Part shown: positions 24,701 to 33,471 of the stretch, piece after piece
Position numbering within the stretch: the first letter of the stretch is position 1
How the letters are laid out: each line of letters begins with the position of its first letter
DNA from: Paenibacillus allorhizosphaerae
GTDB lineage: Bacteria; Bacillota; Bacilli; Paenibacillales; NBRC-103111
Assembly (NCBI RefSeq): GCF_910594985.1
Contig: NZ_CAJVCE010000009.1
Span: 124,001 to 188,000, forward strand
DNA: 64,000 nt
Direction of reading: 5' to 3'
Position numbers and translations under genes: made by a program
The notes under the pieces: model-generated
Seen by the model: the letters and a program-made list of their open reading frames with translations, nothing else
Told to the model about the DNA's origin: nothing
The model's database searches: none

Positions 24701-26347
24701 ATGAATCACAAAAAAAGGTTGGCAGCCATTTCGATCATGACCGGCAGCCTGCTGTTCTCGGCTGCTGCAGGTGCTGCGGCGGAGTCCGTCAAGTCGGACA
24801 TGGCGGTGTTGATCGGCGATACGGAAACGTCTTTTGCCAAGCAAAGCCTTCTCGTCGACAGCAGCTTGTATGCGCCTTATGAAGCTGCGGCCAAGCAGCT
24901 GGGTGCCGAAGCGAAGTGGAGCGCGGGGATGAAGACGCTAACGCTGGTTAAAGACGGCAACACCCTGGAGATGAAAGCGGGAGCCCTGTCCTACAAAATG
25001 AACGGGCTGGAGCTGACCTCGGCCACTCCGCTCCAGGAAATCGGCGGCAGCGTATATATTCCCGTTCGCACCGTATTTGAAGCATTCGGCTATCAGATCG
25101 GCTACGAGAACAAAACACGGACCGTCAGCATGCAGCCTCGCATAAGCACGAAGCCCGCATTGCTCGTTCACGGAATTACGCCTGACGGCTATGTCACCGG
25201 AAGCGAGGTCAAGGTGTCCATCTCCGCATATAACCATATTTTGAAGGACTTTGCCCAACAAAAGGAGCCGAAGGCGGGAGAAGGTCATATCCATGTGTGG
25301 CTGGACAATGAAAAGCTGGATGCGGCAAGCGCGATCAAAGTGTTTAAAAATGAACCGGTCGTATTCCGCGACGTGAAGCCAGGAAAACATACACTCACGG
25401 TTCAGCTCGTCGGAAATGATCATAAACCGGTCGAGCCGGAAGTTAAGCAGACGATTCCTTTCCATTCCGTTTCTTTGTCGATTCTGAAAGATTTGGACCC
25501 GGAGAAATCGACCGGTCTGCGCATCGAGGGCGTCATTGCCGACGAAAAGCATCGCGTCTTTACGGTCGAGATGGAATCGAAAAAGCTGTACCGAATTATG
25601 GCAGACAGCGGAAAAATGGACATATTGACGGAGCTTCCTCGTTCGGCGACCGGGATGGCTTTTGATGCGGCAGGGAACTTATACATAGCAAGCGGTGGGC
25701 AGGAAGGCGTTATTTTCAAAGTAAATGCTAAGGATCTAAACGGGGAACCTTTTGAGACGTCAAGGGTAGAGACATTTGTTAGCGGTGTACAGGGAGCTAA
25801 CGGGCTGACCTTCGATTCGAAAGGCAACCTGTATGTCAGTGGAGGCGCAAACGGCAATATTTACAAAGTAACGCCGGACGGGCAATTAAGCACATATCAG
25901 AGCGGCATTGCAGCGGAACGTAAAGAGCAGCAAATCGTTGTCAACGGCATCGCTTTCGGCAAAGACGGCAAACTGTACGCGGCCAATACGAGCTCGGGCG
26001 AGGTGAATCGTTTTACGATGAACGCGGACGGTTCCTTGGGGGCATGGGAGAGAGTCGCGAAAAGCCCGCTGCTGTACGGGGCCGATGGGCTCAACTTCGG
26101 CCCGGACGGAGCGATTTACGTTGCGGCGAACGAACGGAATGCCATCGTACGCGTGAGCTTGGACGGAAAAGTGACGGAGGTCGCACAGAACGGAAATCAA
26201 GGACCGCTGGAGTTCCCGGCCAGTCTTCATTTTGTCGGAAGCACGCTGTATATCAGCAATTTCGATCAGCCGCGCGGTGCCAACAGCCCGAATGATCCCG
26301 GCATCGGAGCTTCGATTGCGAAAATGGAATTCGGAAGCACGAAATAG
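24701..26347 (+). CDS. Secreted stalk-domain protein with SMP-30-like beta-propeller
   Basis: A 548-residue exported protein. A signal peptide (AISIMTGSLLFSAAAGAAAE) precedes a copper-amine-oxidase-N-type stalk domain (about residues 45-145: LLVDSSLYAPYEAAAKQLG, SVYIPVRTVFEAFGYQIGYE). An Ig/CopC-like module with GEGHIHVWLDNEKLD follows (about 150-255). The last is a six-bladed SMP-30/gluconolactonase-like propeller (about 265-545) with blades such as GMAFDAAGNLYIAS, GLTFDSKGNLYVSGG and GIAFGKDGKLYAANT. Lactonase activity is possible, but metal ligands cannot be confirmed by eye. The ATG at 24701 has GGGAGG 8 nt upstream. Own terminator; no operon. Confidence 0.8.
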   Translation: MNHKKRLAAISIMTGSLLFSAAAGAAAESVKSDMAVLIGDTETSFAKQSLLVDSSLYAPYEAAAKQLGAEAKWSAGMKTLTLVKDGNTLEMKAGALSYKMNGLELTSATPLQEIGGSVYIPVRTVFEAFGYQIGYENKTRTVSMQPRISTKPALLVHGITPDGYVTGSEVKVSISAYNHILKDFAQQKEPKAGEGHIHVWLDNEKLDAASAIKVFKNEPVVFRDVKPGKHTLTVQLVGNDHKPVEPEVKQTIPFHSVSLSILKDLDPEKSTGLRIEGVIADEKHRVFTVEMESKKLYRIMADSGKMDILTELPRSATGMAFDAAGNLYIASGGQEGVIFKVNAKDLNGEPFETSRVETFVSGVQGANGLTFDSKGNLYVSGGANGNIYKVTPDGQLSTYQSGIAAERKEQQIVVNGIAFGKDGKLYAANTSSGEVNRFTMNADGSLGAWERVAKSPLLYGADGLNFGPDGAIYVAANERNAIVRVSLDGKVTEVAQNGNQGPLEFPASLHFVGSTLYISNFDQPRGANSPNDPGIGASIAKMEFGSTK

Positions 26348-26499
26348 TAGAGTTACATCTTCGGATCAGGCGTTGATCGGGGCAAAGCTGCAAAGCGTTA
26401 TTCGTGGGCTTATGTGGTAGGATCGAACTTGTGGCTTCCAGTTCGTTCAAGGAGCATATGACGATTGGGCTGAACAAAGTCCATAAACATAGGAAATAC

Positions 26500-26534
26500 A
26501 AACAATCCGACTCGTTGACGTGTCGGATTGTTTT
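26500..26534. terminator. Bidirectional terminator between the propeller gene and nnr gene
   Basis: Perfect stem AAACAATCCGAC / GTCGGATTGTTTT with a 10-nt loop. It serves the plus-strand gene ending at 26347 and probably also the minus-strand gene ending at 26555. Confidence 0.9.
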
Positions 26535-26554
26535 GATGCAGTTGCTGTTGTCCC

Positions 26555-28375
26555 TTACAAATAATCGGCGATATCTCCCGCCATAAGCGATGCCGTAGTC
26601 ATCCGTGCCTCAGCCGCCCGGTCACCCGCTCTGCCGTGCCACCAGACGCCGAAAGCGGCCGCCTTCTCGGCATCCCAACCTTGAGCGAGCAGGCTGCCGA
26701 TGATGCCGGCCAGCACGTCGCCGGAGCCGCCCGTAGCCATCCCGGCGTTGCCGGTCGAGTTCACATAGGCGATGCCGGCCGGCGTAGCAATGACGGTGCC
26801 CGCCCCCTTCAGCACGACGTAAACGCCGTGCTTCTCGGCATACGAACGGGCCGCTCCGATCCGGTCGCGCTGCACCTCGGGGACCGTGCAGCGGAGAAGG
26901 CGGGCCATCTCGCCCGGATGCGGCGTCAGCACGGCCGGTGCACCGGCAGGACGCTTCACCCAGCCGGCGAAGTCGTCGGCATCGGCTAGCATATTGAGCG
27001 CGTCCGCATCCAGCACAAGCGGGAGCGGCTTGGGCGATCGGTTGGCGGCGGCGCGAGCGGGAGCGGATGCCGCGGAGGCAGCATCTGCGGCAGTGGTGGC
27101 GCGCGCAGTAGCAGCAGCGGCGTGAGTGATAGCGGCGGCACCGATGGTATCGCCGGCTTGAGCGGCAACAGAGGCTGCACAGGCAGCATCAGCGGTAGTG
27201 GTGGCAGCAGCGGCGTGAGCGGCAGCGGCGGCGCCGGGGGTATCGCCGGCTTGAGCCGCAGCGGTGCCGGCATCGGCAGCAACCGGCGGGACGACGCCGG
27301 CTGTCGCCTCCCATACGCGCCGCAGCCACGCGCTGTCGCCCTCGAACCGGCCGAGGCCCGGGCCGAGCACAAGCGCGCTGCGCCCTGTGCAAAGCGCCGC
27401 TAGCGCCTCGGCCGGCACGGCGGCCCAATCGCCCCGGCCGCCGTCGGCAAGGGGCGCGAGCATCGCCTCCGGCACGCGGCCGAGCAGCGGCTCCGCTAGA
27501 CGCGCGGGCACCGCCCAAGTGGCAAGGCCGCATCCCGCGCGCAAGGCAGCGCGCACGCACAAGAGCCCGGCGCCGGCCATAGGCAGCGATCCTGCTGCGA
27601 CAAGGACGTGGCCGTACGTGCCCTTGTGCGTGTCGGTCCGCCGCGGCAGCGACGGGTCGATGCCAAGCCGCTTGCGGACGGCGGCTTCGTCGAGATGGAA
27701 CGCTCGCACGCCGTATGTTTCCGCAAGCCAGGCGGGAATGCCGATCGGCGCGACGCTGACATCGCCGGCTACCTCCCTGCCAGGGTGCAGCGCAAGCCCC
27801 CGTTTGCGAAAGGCGAGAGCGACCGTGCGATCGGCGCGGATGCACGGTTCGTGTACGGCGCCGGTGTCGGCATCGAGTCCGCTCGGGATGTCCGCGGCGA
27901 CTATCGGCAGGCCGCTCGCGTTGGCTTCGCGAATGAGCGACGCGTATGGTTCGCGGGGTGCGCCTCGCGTCCCCGTACCGAGCAGCGCGTCGATCACGCC
28001 GTCATACGCGCGCCAGTCGATCGCTCCCGGAGCGCACACGCTTGCCGCGATACCGAAGCGAGCCAACGCATCGCGCTGCACGGCGGCATCGCCGGTCAGC
28101 CGCTCCGGCGGCTCGGCGTACACGACCGCCGTCTCCGCCCCCGCTTCGCACAAGTGGCGCGCGGCCACCAGGCCGTCGCCGCCGTTGTTGCCTTTGCCGG
28201 CGAGCACGAGCCAGCGCGCCGGTCCTCCGCGCAGTTCGAGCTGCGCGCTCAAAGCAAGGGCGGCTTCCGCGATCGCCCGACCGGCGTTCTCCATCAGCAC
28301 GAGAGCAGGCAGTCCGATCGTATCGATCGTATGCCGGTCAAGCCGCCGCATTTCTTCCGCTGTAACGAGATGCAT
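26555..28375 (-). CDS. nnr: Bifunctional NAD(P)H-hydrate epimerase/dehydratase with Ala-rich insertion
   Basis: Metabolite-repair enzyme that restores damaged NADHX and NADPHX. The N-terminal YjeF epimerase domain (about residues 1-210) has VLAGKGNNGGDGLVAARHL and DALLGTGTRG. The C-terminal ribokinase-like dehydratase (about 230-606) has THKGTYGHVLVAAGS, LTPHPGEMARLL and the terminal NSTGNAGMATGGSGDVLAG catalytic loop. About 95 residues (roughly 357-453) of almost pure Ala/Thr/Asp sequence interrupt the dehydratase between LRRVWEATAG and LPLVLDADALNML. This makes the protein 606 residues instead of about 500. The ATG at 28375 has AAAGGGG upstream. Both halves look intact, so activity may be retained. 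Confidence 0.9.
   Translation of the reverse strand: MHLVTAEEMRRLDRHTIDTIGLPALVLMENAGRAIAEAALALSAQLELRGGPARWLVLAGKGNNGGDGLVAARHLCEAGAETAVVYAEPPERLTGDAAVQRDALARFGIAASVCAPGAIDWRAYDGVIDALLGTGTRGAPREPYASLIREANASGLPIVAADIPSGLDADTGAVHEPCIRADRTVALAFRKRGLALHPGREVAGDVSVAPIGIPAWLAETYGVRAFHLDEAAVRKRLGIDPSLPRRTDTHKGTYGHVLVAAGSLPMAGAGLLCVRAALRAGCGLATWAVPARLAEPLLGRVPEAMLAPLADGGRGDWAAVPAEALAALCTGRSALVLGPGLGRFEGDSAWLRRVWEATAGVVPPVAADAGTAAAQAGDTPGAAAAAHAAAATTTADAACAASVAAQAGDTIGAAAITHAAAATARATTAADAASAASAPARAAANRSPKPLPLVLDADALNMLADADDFAGWVKRPAGAPAVLTPHPGEMARLLRCTVPEVQRDRIGAARSYAEKHGVYVVLKGAGTVIATPAGIAYVNSTGNAGMATGGSGDVLAGIIGSLLAQGWDAEKAAAFGVWWHGRAGDRAAEARMTTASLMAGDIADYL
27121..27306. repeat. 93-bp tandem repeat inside the nnr insertion (about two copies)
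   Basis: Copies begin at 27121 and 27214 and share blocks such as GGCGGC, GGTATCGCCGGCTTGAG and CGTGAG at a fixed 93-bp spacing, equal to 31 codons. The encoded units begin AGDTPGAAAAAH and AGDTIGAAAITH. The repeat is in frame. Confidence 0.75.
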
Positions 28376-28417
28376 AGAAGTTCCCCTTTCATCCGCCTTT
28401 TGAAATCTGCTCATTCC

Positions 28418-29194
28418 TCATTTTTCAATCACTCGGGCTACCTTATGACTGCATTTCGAACATTTCCCGCGAAGGACAATACCGTATTTATCCAACTGTA
28501 CTGAAAACTCTTCTATCACCGTCACACTCGAACATTGTCCGCACCAAACATTTTCTATGTACATCCGCCGTATATTATCGGGCATTTTCAGCCATTCACT
28601 TGTCGCTGCAAAATCTATGACGTTGGGGGCCTTGGGAACTTTGACATGTGTCATGTCGTTTTCCGCCCATTTGAGCATAGAATATGAGCCCTCCAATGAA
28701 TCGCAAATCCCCCAGCATTCGCAGCCGGTTGTTTCAACAATCGCTTTCATGCGGTCGCGGTACTTCTCATAAAGCTCAGGCGTCTTCGCCATATTGAGCG
28801 CTTGGATCACAGCTTCATACGTGTCGGTCAATAAGTCGCCCATATCCTCGAAAATATCCCCCGTCTCGTGGATGTACCGGACGGCAACTTCACAGAAGTA
28901 CACCATCAGTTCGAAGGGCCAATCCGTTCCTTGTCCTGCCATCTCCATACTGGATAAGGCTTCTTTCACCTTGTCCGTCCGGAGCTTTGGAAGTCCGCGA
29001 TCCGGATAAAATTGCTTGCGGATTTGCTCTTTGCATTTTTCGAGCAATTCCAATAAAGCCGGTTCTCCTTGCAGTTTGACTGAAATAAAAACGCGAGCTT
29101 CTTTATTGGTTTTAACCGTTTCGTGCAGCAGCTCGATCACCTCATGGGGTGGCAGTTCTTTTAACTTTCGTTTGATTTGGGAGGAAGTCAGCAT
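28418..29194 (-). CDS. DUF6155-like protein with C-terminal zinc-ribbon-like tail
   Basis: A 258-residue soluble protein. The N-terminal part (KRKLKELPPHEVIELLHETV, FISVKLQGEPALLELLEKCK, LMVYFCEVAVRYIHETGDIF) resembles the DUF6155 family of helical proteins of unknown function. The C-terminus has paired cysteines (NVWCGQCSS about 40 residues before KCSKCSHK), consistent with a small zinc-binding ribbon. An AAGGAGATG site precedes the start. It is 42 bp upstream of nnr on the same strand, so the two could be co-transcribed, though no functional link is known to me. The family assignment is from memory of pattern only. Confidence 0.55.
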   Translation of the reverse strand: MLTSSQIKRKLKELPPHEVIELLHETVKTNKEARVFISVKLQGEPALLELLEKCKEQIRKQFYPDRGLPKLRTDKVKEALSSMEMAGQGTDWPFELMVYFCEVAVRYIHETGDIFEDMGDLLTDTYEAVIQALNMAKTPELYEKYRDRMKAIVETTGCECWGICDSLEGSYSMLKWAENDMTHVKVPKAPNVIDFAATSEWLKMPDNIRRMYIENVWCGQCSSVTVIEEFSVQLDKYGIVLRGKCSKCSHKVARVIEK

Positions 29195-29554
29195 CTTCTT
29201 TACATCTCCTTGGCAACGATTTCCGTCGCTCGCTGTTGTTTCTCATAAACCGTTCATTTTACCTGCAAGCGGGATTGAAATATCACCCATTTTATCACAG
29301 ACCAACGGATCGTATAAAATGCACGGGCATTCGTTTCAAATTCACAGCGTTGCGAAGTGATTCTATACATCGCTATACGATTCATTTTGAAAAGAACAAA
29401 TAACCCAAATTTCTTGATAAATAAGGCAACATACCGAATAGAAAAGCGCTTTCTTTGCTTTTATAGTGAAAATATGGGAGATTCAACCACCCGGTAATGC
29501 ACCAAACAAATTCAAGAGGAAGATCATTTAGCACAATCTGCGAGGAGGTATTTT
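29195..29554. other. Intergenic region upstream of the frameshifted binding-protein gene
   Basis: About 360 bp separating divergent genes. It contains the cre-like sequence at 29441-29454 and a possible −10 TATAGT at 29462-29467. The ribosome binding site GGAGG lies before 29555. No other structure was recognised. Confidence 0.5.
29441..29454 (+). promoter_or_regulatory. Possible cre (CcpA) site
   Basis: GAAAAGCGCTTTCT has a perfect AAAGCGCTTT core and matches 12 of 14 positions of the consensus TGWAARCGYTWNCW. It lies about 100 bp before a sugar-type binding-protein gene, close to a possible −10 (TATAGT, 29462-29467). Confidence 0.45.
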
Positions 29555-30866
29555 ATGAAAAGTAAACGGATCCATCGGTTATCTTCGTTACTCGGGTTGA
29601 CCGGAACCGCAGCCATGCTGGCACTAGCCGGATGCAGCGGTCAGGGCAACATCGGGAAAGGCAAGCAGCAGCCGAACGAAGCGGAAAGCCCGGCGCAACA
29701 AGGTCCTGTTACCCTGAGCTTGTACATCAATGGGGCGGATATTTCCGACGAAGAACTTCAAAGATATTTTCATGAACCGCTTAAAAAGAAGCTTCCGTAC
29801 ATGACTTTGGAAATCGTCAGAAACGCCAAAGGCACCTCTATTGAAGAACTCGTAACCAGCGGCACCTTCCCCGATCTGATCTATACGAGCAATCCGAATC
29901 TGGTGCAGTTCAAGCCTTTCGATATTTTAAGCGACCTGAACGGTTTGACGAACAAAAATTTGGACCCCGGGCGTTTTGAGAATTATGAATGGGACGCCAT
30001 TAAAATGTACGGAGACAAGGGGGAGCTGTACGGTGTTCCTTTTTCTCAAAACGTGGCGGCGTTAATCTACAACAAAGATCTGTTCGATAAGTTTGCGGTC
30101 CCGTATCCAAAAGAAAACATGACATGGGACGATGTATATGAATTGGCCAAAAAGCTGACCACTTCTCAAGACAAAAACGCCTATATCGGGATTGATCCGG
30201 CTGGTCCTTGGTTTGTCGGGTCCGGACTGTCTTTGAATTATGCGGACGCCAAAACAAACAAATCCGTCATTGACAGCGAGCAATGGAAAATGGTGTTCTC
30301 CATGTTGAAGCAATTTTATGAGATACCGGGATTTTTGGGGCCGGATAACAAAGTCTCTTACGGTACGGCCGCTTTTGCCAAAGACCGGCTCACGGCGATG
30401 AATCCGATTTGGGCATCCTCCCTCCAAGCCAATCTGAAACCGCTCACAGAAGTAAATTGGGATTTGACGACGCTGCCCAATTTCAAAGGAAGTGTCGCAC
30501 CTGCTGGGTATATCCACAACAAGCAAGCACAAGGAGCAGGCGTTCGAAGTAATAAAGCTCGTCACCTCCGATGAAGTGCAGAGCGTCATGAGCAAAAACG
30601 GCCGCATTACCGTATTGAAAAGCGCGGACATCAAGAAACAATACGGGTCGGACGTTCCCGAATACAAAGGCAAACACATTGAAGCTTTCTTCAAAACAAC
30701 CCCCTCCCCGTTTCATCAAGTAACCCCTTACGATAAAACCGTAAGGGACTTGATAGAAAAAGAAAGGATCAAGTTGGCGACAGGCACCGATGTGAATACG
30801 TTCATACGGGAAATGAAGGAACGGGCCGACAAAGCGATTGAAACGGAAATGGCCGGTAAGAAGTAA
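29555..30866 (+). pseudogene. Extracellular solute-binding lipoprotein, reading frame broken near 30,495
   Basis: A sugar-type ABC binding protein split between two frames. The first frame (29555-30574) has a lipoprotein signal (LAGC, Cys27) and most of the binding fold (ELYGVPFSQNVAALIYNKDL). It loses homology after TLPNFKGSV and ends in unrelated residues. The second frame carries the C-terminal part (LLGISTTSKHKEQAFEVIKL, TSDEVQSVMSKNGR) to 30866. Compared with the intact relative at 54299-55609, about seven residues are also missing at the joint, which suggests a small deletion rather than a one-base reading error. No permease genes are adjacent, so it is an orphan. Confidence 0.8.
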
Positions 30867-30881
30867 ATGAGCATTAGGTGA

Positions 30882-30912
30882 CCCGGTACCTGCAACGATG
30901 CAATGTACCGGG
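30882..30912 (+). terminator. Possible terminator after the binding-protein gene
   Basis: Arms CCCGGTAC and GTACCGGG with further pairing TGCA/TGCA inside, 15 bp beyond the stop codon at 30866. The following sequence (CCTTCGCTCT) is poor in T, so strength is uncertain. Confidence 0.5.
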
Positions 30913-30943
30913 CCTTCGCTCTGTTCTGAGCCCAGGCCTGCCC

Positions 30944-31954
30944 TTACCCTTCGACGATACTGCGATATTTTCGGAATCGCGCGAGAACCCGGTTCACCTG
31001 TTCCGCACGGGCTTCAAGCGTTCCGTTCAGAACAAAATACGGAATTTTGCGGACCTGAAGATCGGCGATGATCTGCTTTTGGAAGATGTGCTGCTGCACC
31101 TCCCCCGAACGGTCCCATGTGTTTGCGTAAGGAATGTCAGTATCGCATACAAACACAAGATCATAGCGGGAAGCGGCCTCCGCTGCCCGCTGCGTTAGCA
31201 ACGAAGAGGCTTCTCCGTGGTAGTACAGCGAAAACATATACGTCGTGATGGCGTTCGTATCGACGAAGAGAATGTCGCGCGCATCATGCACGAGCTTCTC
31301 TTCCCGCTCCAGATGTCCTTCCGCAATATCCTCCAATTGCTTGAGCGTTAATCTCCGGTCCACTTGATGCCTCTCCCAATATTCCCTGCCGTATTCCGGC
31401 ATCCATACCGTATTGCGCTGCTCCGCCATATAGGCGGCGAGCGTCGTTTTGCCCGTAGAAGGGGCTCCAAGGAATACCGCTCTCGTGATCATGTCCTTGT
31501 AAACGAGCGGGCTCAGGAAGTGCCGGTTCGCAAAAGGGGCATTGCGGACCTGCGTCCCGGAGATCGGAACCGTTCGCCGTTCAGCATCTACTTGACGATT
31601 GACCGCCCCCAGCGCTTTACTCATATGATCGCCGTAAAACTCGCTGGAATAGAAGTGCGTTATTTTCTTTCCCGCCAGCTTTTTCAGCATATAGTCCTCG
31701 TGCATGCGTTTAATCTCGTCGGTATGGCCCGTTTCCTCCGGACCGTCCCAAGCTTCGATCACGTGCACTTGAGGGTAAAGCATTCGAATCCAATTCGCCC
31801 TGACGCTCAAAGGAATATGGATCGTTTCCGGGCAATCGTAGATCACGACGATTACTTCATCCGTTTCCCGAATCGCCGTCTCGATCATCAACTGGTGACC
31901 GCGGTGAAGAGGTGCAAATTTCCCGAGTGTCAAACCTGTTTTGTGTGGGCGCAT
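30944..31954 (-). CDS. nadR: NadR-type nicotinamide-nucleotide adenylyltransferase / ribosylnicotinamide kinase
   Basis: Bifunctional NAD salvage enzyme of 336 residues. The N-terminal adenylyltransferase domain (about 1-150) has GKFAPLHRGH (11-20) and ISGTQVR (131-137). The C-terminal kinase domain (about 158-330) has Walker A FLGAPSTGKTT (161-171). It would phosphorylate nicotinamide riboside and adenylate the product to NAD. The helix-turn-helix domain of enterobacterial NadR is absent, which fits control by the neighbouring NrtR. It overlaps pnuC by 25 bp, so transport and salvage are co-expressed. Confidence 0.92.
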   Translation of the reverse strand: MRPHKTGLTLGKFAPLHRGHQLMIETAIRETDEVIVVIYDCPETIHIPLSVRANWIRMLYPQVHVIEAWDGPEETGHTDEIKRMHEDYMLKKLAGKKITHFYSSEFYGDHMSKALGAVNRQVDAERRTVPISGTQVRNAPFANRHFLSPLVYKDMITRAVFLGAPSTGKTTLAAYMAEQRNTVWMPEYGREYWERHQVDRRLTLKQLEDIAEGHLEREEKLVHDARDILFVDTNAITTYMFSLYYHGEASSLLTQRAAEAASRYDLVFVCDTDIPYANTWDRSGEVQQHIFQKQIIADLQVRKIPYFVLNGTLEARAEQVNRVLARFRKYRSIVEG

Positions 31955-32592
31955 GCTTCGTTCCTCCCATTGGGATGAAGCTCACGTTTCCAGGCGACAT
32001 ACCCGGCCGTGGCGATAAATAAAAAGATTACGTAGAGAAAAGCTACCGCATAAAGCTCTTTGTATGCATACATGGCGACCGACATGATGTCGACGGCGAT
32101 CCAGCACAGCCAGTTCTCCAATACTTTCGATGACAGCAAATATTGGGCAATTAGGCTAAGCGTGGCTATGAATGCGTCGGCGTAAGGGATGGAAGCGTCC
32201 GTATATGTCTTCAGAACGTATCCCCAGCTTACCGTTATGGCTGCGAGCAGCAAGCACATCAGCAGCGCCTGCCGGAACGTGATTTTGCGGGTGGGGCGGA
32301 CTTCTGCCCCCTCCCGTTTGGTCAACCATACGATCCACCCGTAAATGCTTAAGACGAAAAAGAAGATCTGCAGCGTCATATCTGCGTACAATTTTGCTTC
32401 CCCGAACATATAGAAAAAACAGCCGACATTGACCAGCCCGACCGGCCAAGCCCATATTTTCTCTCTTGCCGTAAGCCATACGCTCCATAACCCTGTCGTT
32501 GTCGCAACGATTTCAAGCGCCGTAGACGAGGTGAATACGGCAATCGCCGCCATCATGAGCATGAGAATGGGTAGCATCCAAGGTTTATTCAT
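31930..32592 (-). CDS. pnuC: Nicotinamide riboside transporter PnuC
   Basis: A 220-residue membrane protein with about seven hydrophobic segments. Family motifs are visible: TGLWSVWLTAREKIWAWPVG (about 34-53), FYMFGEAKLYADMTLQIFFF and WLCWIAVDIMSVAMYAYKEL. PnuC takes up nicotinamide riboside by facilitated diffusion, with trapping by the NadR kinase, whose gene overlaps by 25 bp. The start has GGGAGG 8 nt upstream. A near-palindrome in the promoter region matches the one in front of nrtR, indicating NrtR control. Confidence 0.92.
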   Translation of the reverse strand: MNKPWMLPILMLMMAAIAVFTSSTALEIVATTTGLWSVWLTAREKIWAWPVGLVNVGCFFYMFGEAKLYADMTLQIFFFVLSIYGWIVWLTKREGAEVRPTRKITFRQALLMCLLLAAITVSWGYVLKTYTDASIPYADAFIATLSLIAQYLLSSKVLENWLCWIAVDIMSVAMYAYKELYAVAFLYVIFLFIATAGYVAWKRELHPNGRNEACAHTKQV

Positions 32593-32614
32593 TCTGTGTT
32601 CCTCCCTGCTATTA

Positions 32615-32635
32615 ATATTATCAATATGACAATAT
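32615..32635 (-). promoter_or_regulatory. Putative NrtR operator in the pnuC-nadR promoter region
   Basis: Arms ATATTATCA and TGACAATAT (8 of 9 complementary) with a 3-nt centre. It lies in the spacer of a possible minus-strand promoter (TTGATA, about 16 bp, ATTAAT). The same 9-3-9 sequence recurs upstream of nrtR at 33472-33492. Confidence 0.65.
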
Positions 32636-32653
32636 CAAAAGGTAAAAAGAATG

Positions 32654-32679
32654 CCTCAGCTGTAAATCGACAGCTGTGG
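32654..32679 (-). terminator. Weak terminator-like hairpin at the nrtR stop codon
   Basis: Arms CAGCTGT and ACAGCTG around a 6-nt loop, including the nrtR stop codon. On the minus strand it is followed after a short gap by TTCTTTTT. It could reduce read-through from nrtR into pnuC. Confidence 0.5.
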
Positions 32680-33426
32680 CGTCAAATCGGTGAAACGGTA
32701 CAGCTGCGCCGCCCGCTGCGAATAGCGGTTGGACAGCTTCAGTTCCCCTTGGCGGTCTCGTACTTCCTCGATAATGCCCTTGCGGCTTTGCGTCGAGGTG
32801 ACTTTGCGAATGAAGTTTTTTTCCTCAAAGTCCGGGACAACGGTTTGGATCACTTGGTACAGCTCGCTGATCGTGAACTCTTCCGGAAGAAACTGTTTGG
32901 CGATCGTCGTTGTGAGCATCTTGTCGCGAATTTTATGCAAAGCGTCAGTCAAAATCTCCCTGTGATCGAAAGCCAATTCCATGCAGAGCGCTTCCTCCAC
33001 CGAAAATAAGCGTACGTCTGCGGCATCGTCGTCCGCCCGCCGGGCAGCCAATCGCTTCTCTTGTACTAAAGCGAAAAAAGCGTGAGAGATGATCCAGCCT
33101 CTCGGATCGCGCCCTGGCTTGCTGTATACGTTCAAGTACTCCATGTGAACGTCCATCACGCCTGTTTCCTCTTGCAGCTCCCGCCGCGCGCATTCATACA
33201 TGCTCTCCGATTCCTTGCAAAACCCGCCGGGTAAAGCCCATTGCCCTTCGTACGGCCAACTCTTCCGTTGAATCAGCATGACCTGCAATTCGCGTACCGG
33301 GAGTGCCTTTTTCGTCGTATTTCTCTCCGTAGAGGTAATCGTGAAAATGACGATATCGCTCGGAGCGCCGTCCGGTGTCCGGTATTTGTTCGGAGTGTAG
33401 TTGGACTCGTTCTCGCTCTGTGCCAT
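32656..33426 (-). CDS. nrtR: NrtR-family NAD-metabolism regulator (Nudix + winged helix)
   Basis: A 256-residue repressor built from an N-terminal Nudix domain and a C-terminal winged-helix DNA-binding domain (about 165-250: EEFTISELYQVIQTVVPDFE, FIRKVTSTQSRKGIIEEV). The Nudix box is fully canonical in GGFCKESESMYECARRELQE followed by ETGV, so unlike many NrtR proteins it may still hydrolyse ADP-ribose-type substrates. In the family, ADP-ribose or a related NAD metabolite releases DNA. It lies directly upstream of pnuC-nadR on the same strand, with a matching palindrome before each. A stand-alone ADP-ribose pyrophosphatase is the alternative, but context and C-terminus favour NrtR. Confidence 0.88.
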   Translation of the reverse strand: MAQSENESNYTPNKYRTPDGAPSDIVIFTITSTERNTTKKALPVRELQVMLIQRKSWPYEGQWALPGGFCKESESMYECARRELQEETGVMDVHMEYLNVYSKPGRDPRGWIISHAFFALVQEKRLAARRADDDAADVRLFSVEEALCMELAFDHREILTDALHKIRDKMLTTTIAKQFLPEEFTISELYQVIQTVVPDFEEKNFIRKVTSTQSRKGIIEEVRDRQGELKLSNRYSQRAAQLYRFTDLTPQLSIYS

Positions 33427-33471
33427 GTTCTCACCTGCCTGCAGTTGAAGCTATTTGTTAGTTTCGATTTG

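Noticed and set aside
27264..28403. 379-codon plus-strand frame antisense to nnr
   Set aside because: Shadow of the GC-rich nnr gene; low-complexity Arg/Ser/Ala translation, no ribosome binding site, and the minus-strand frame has clear enzyme motifs.
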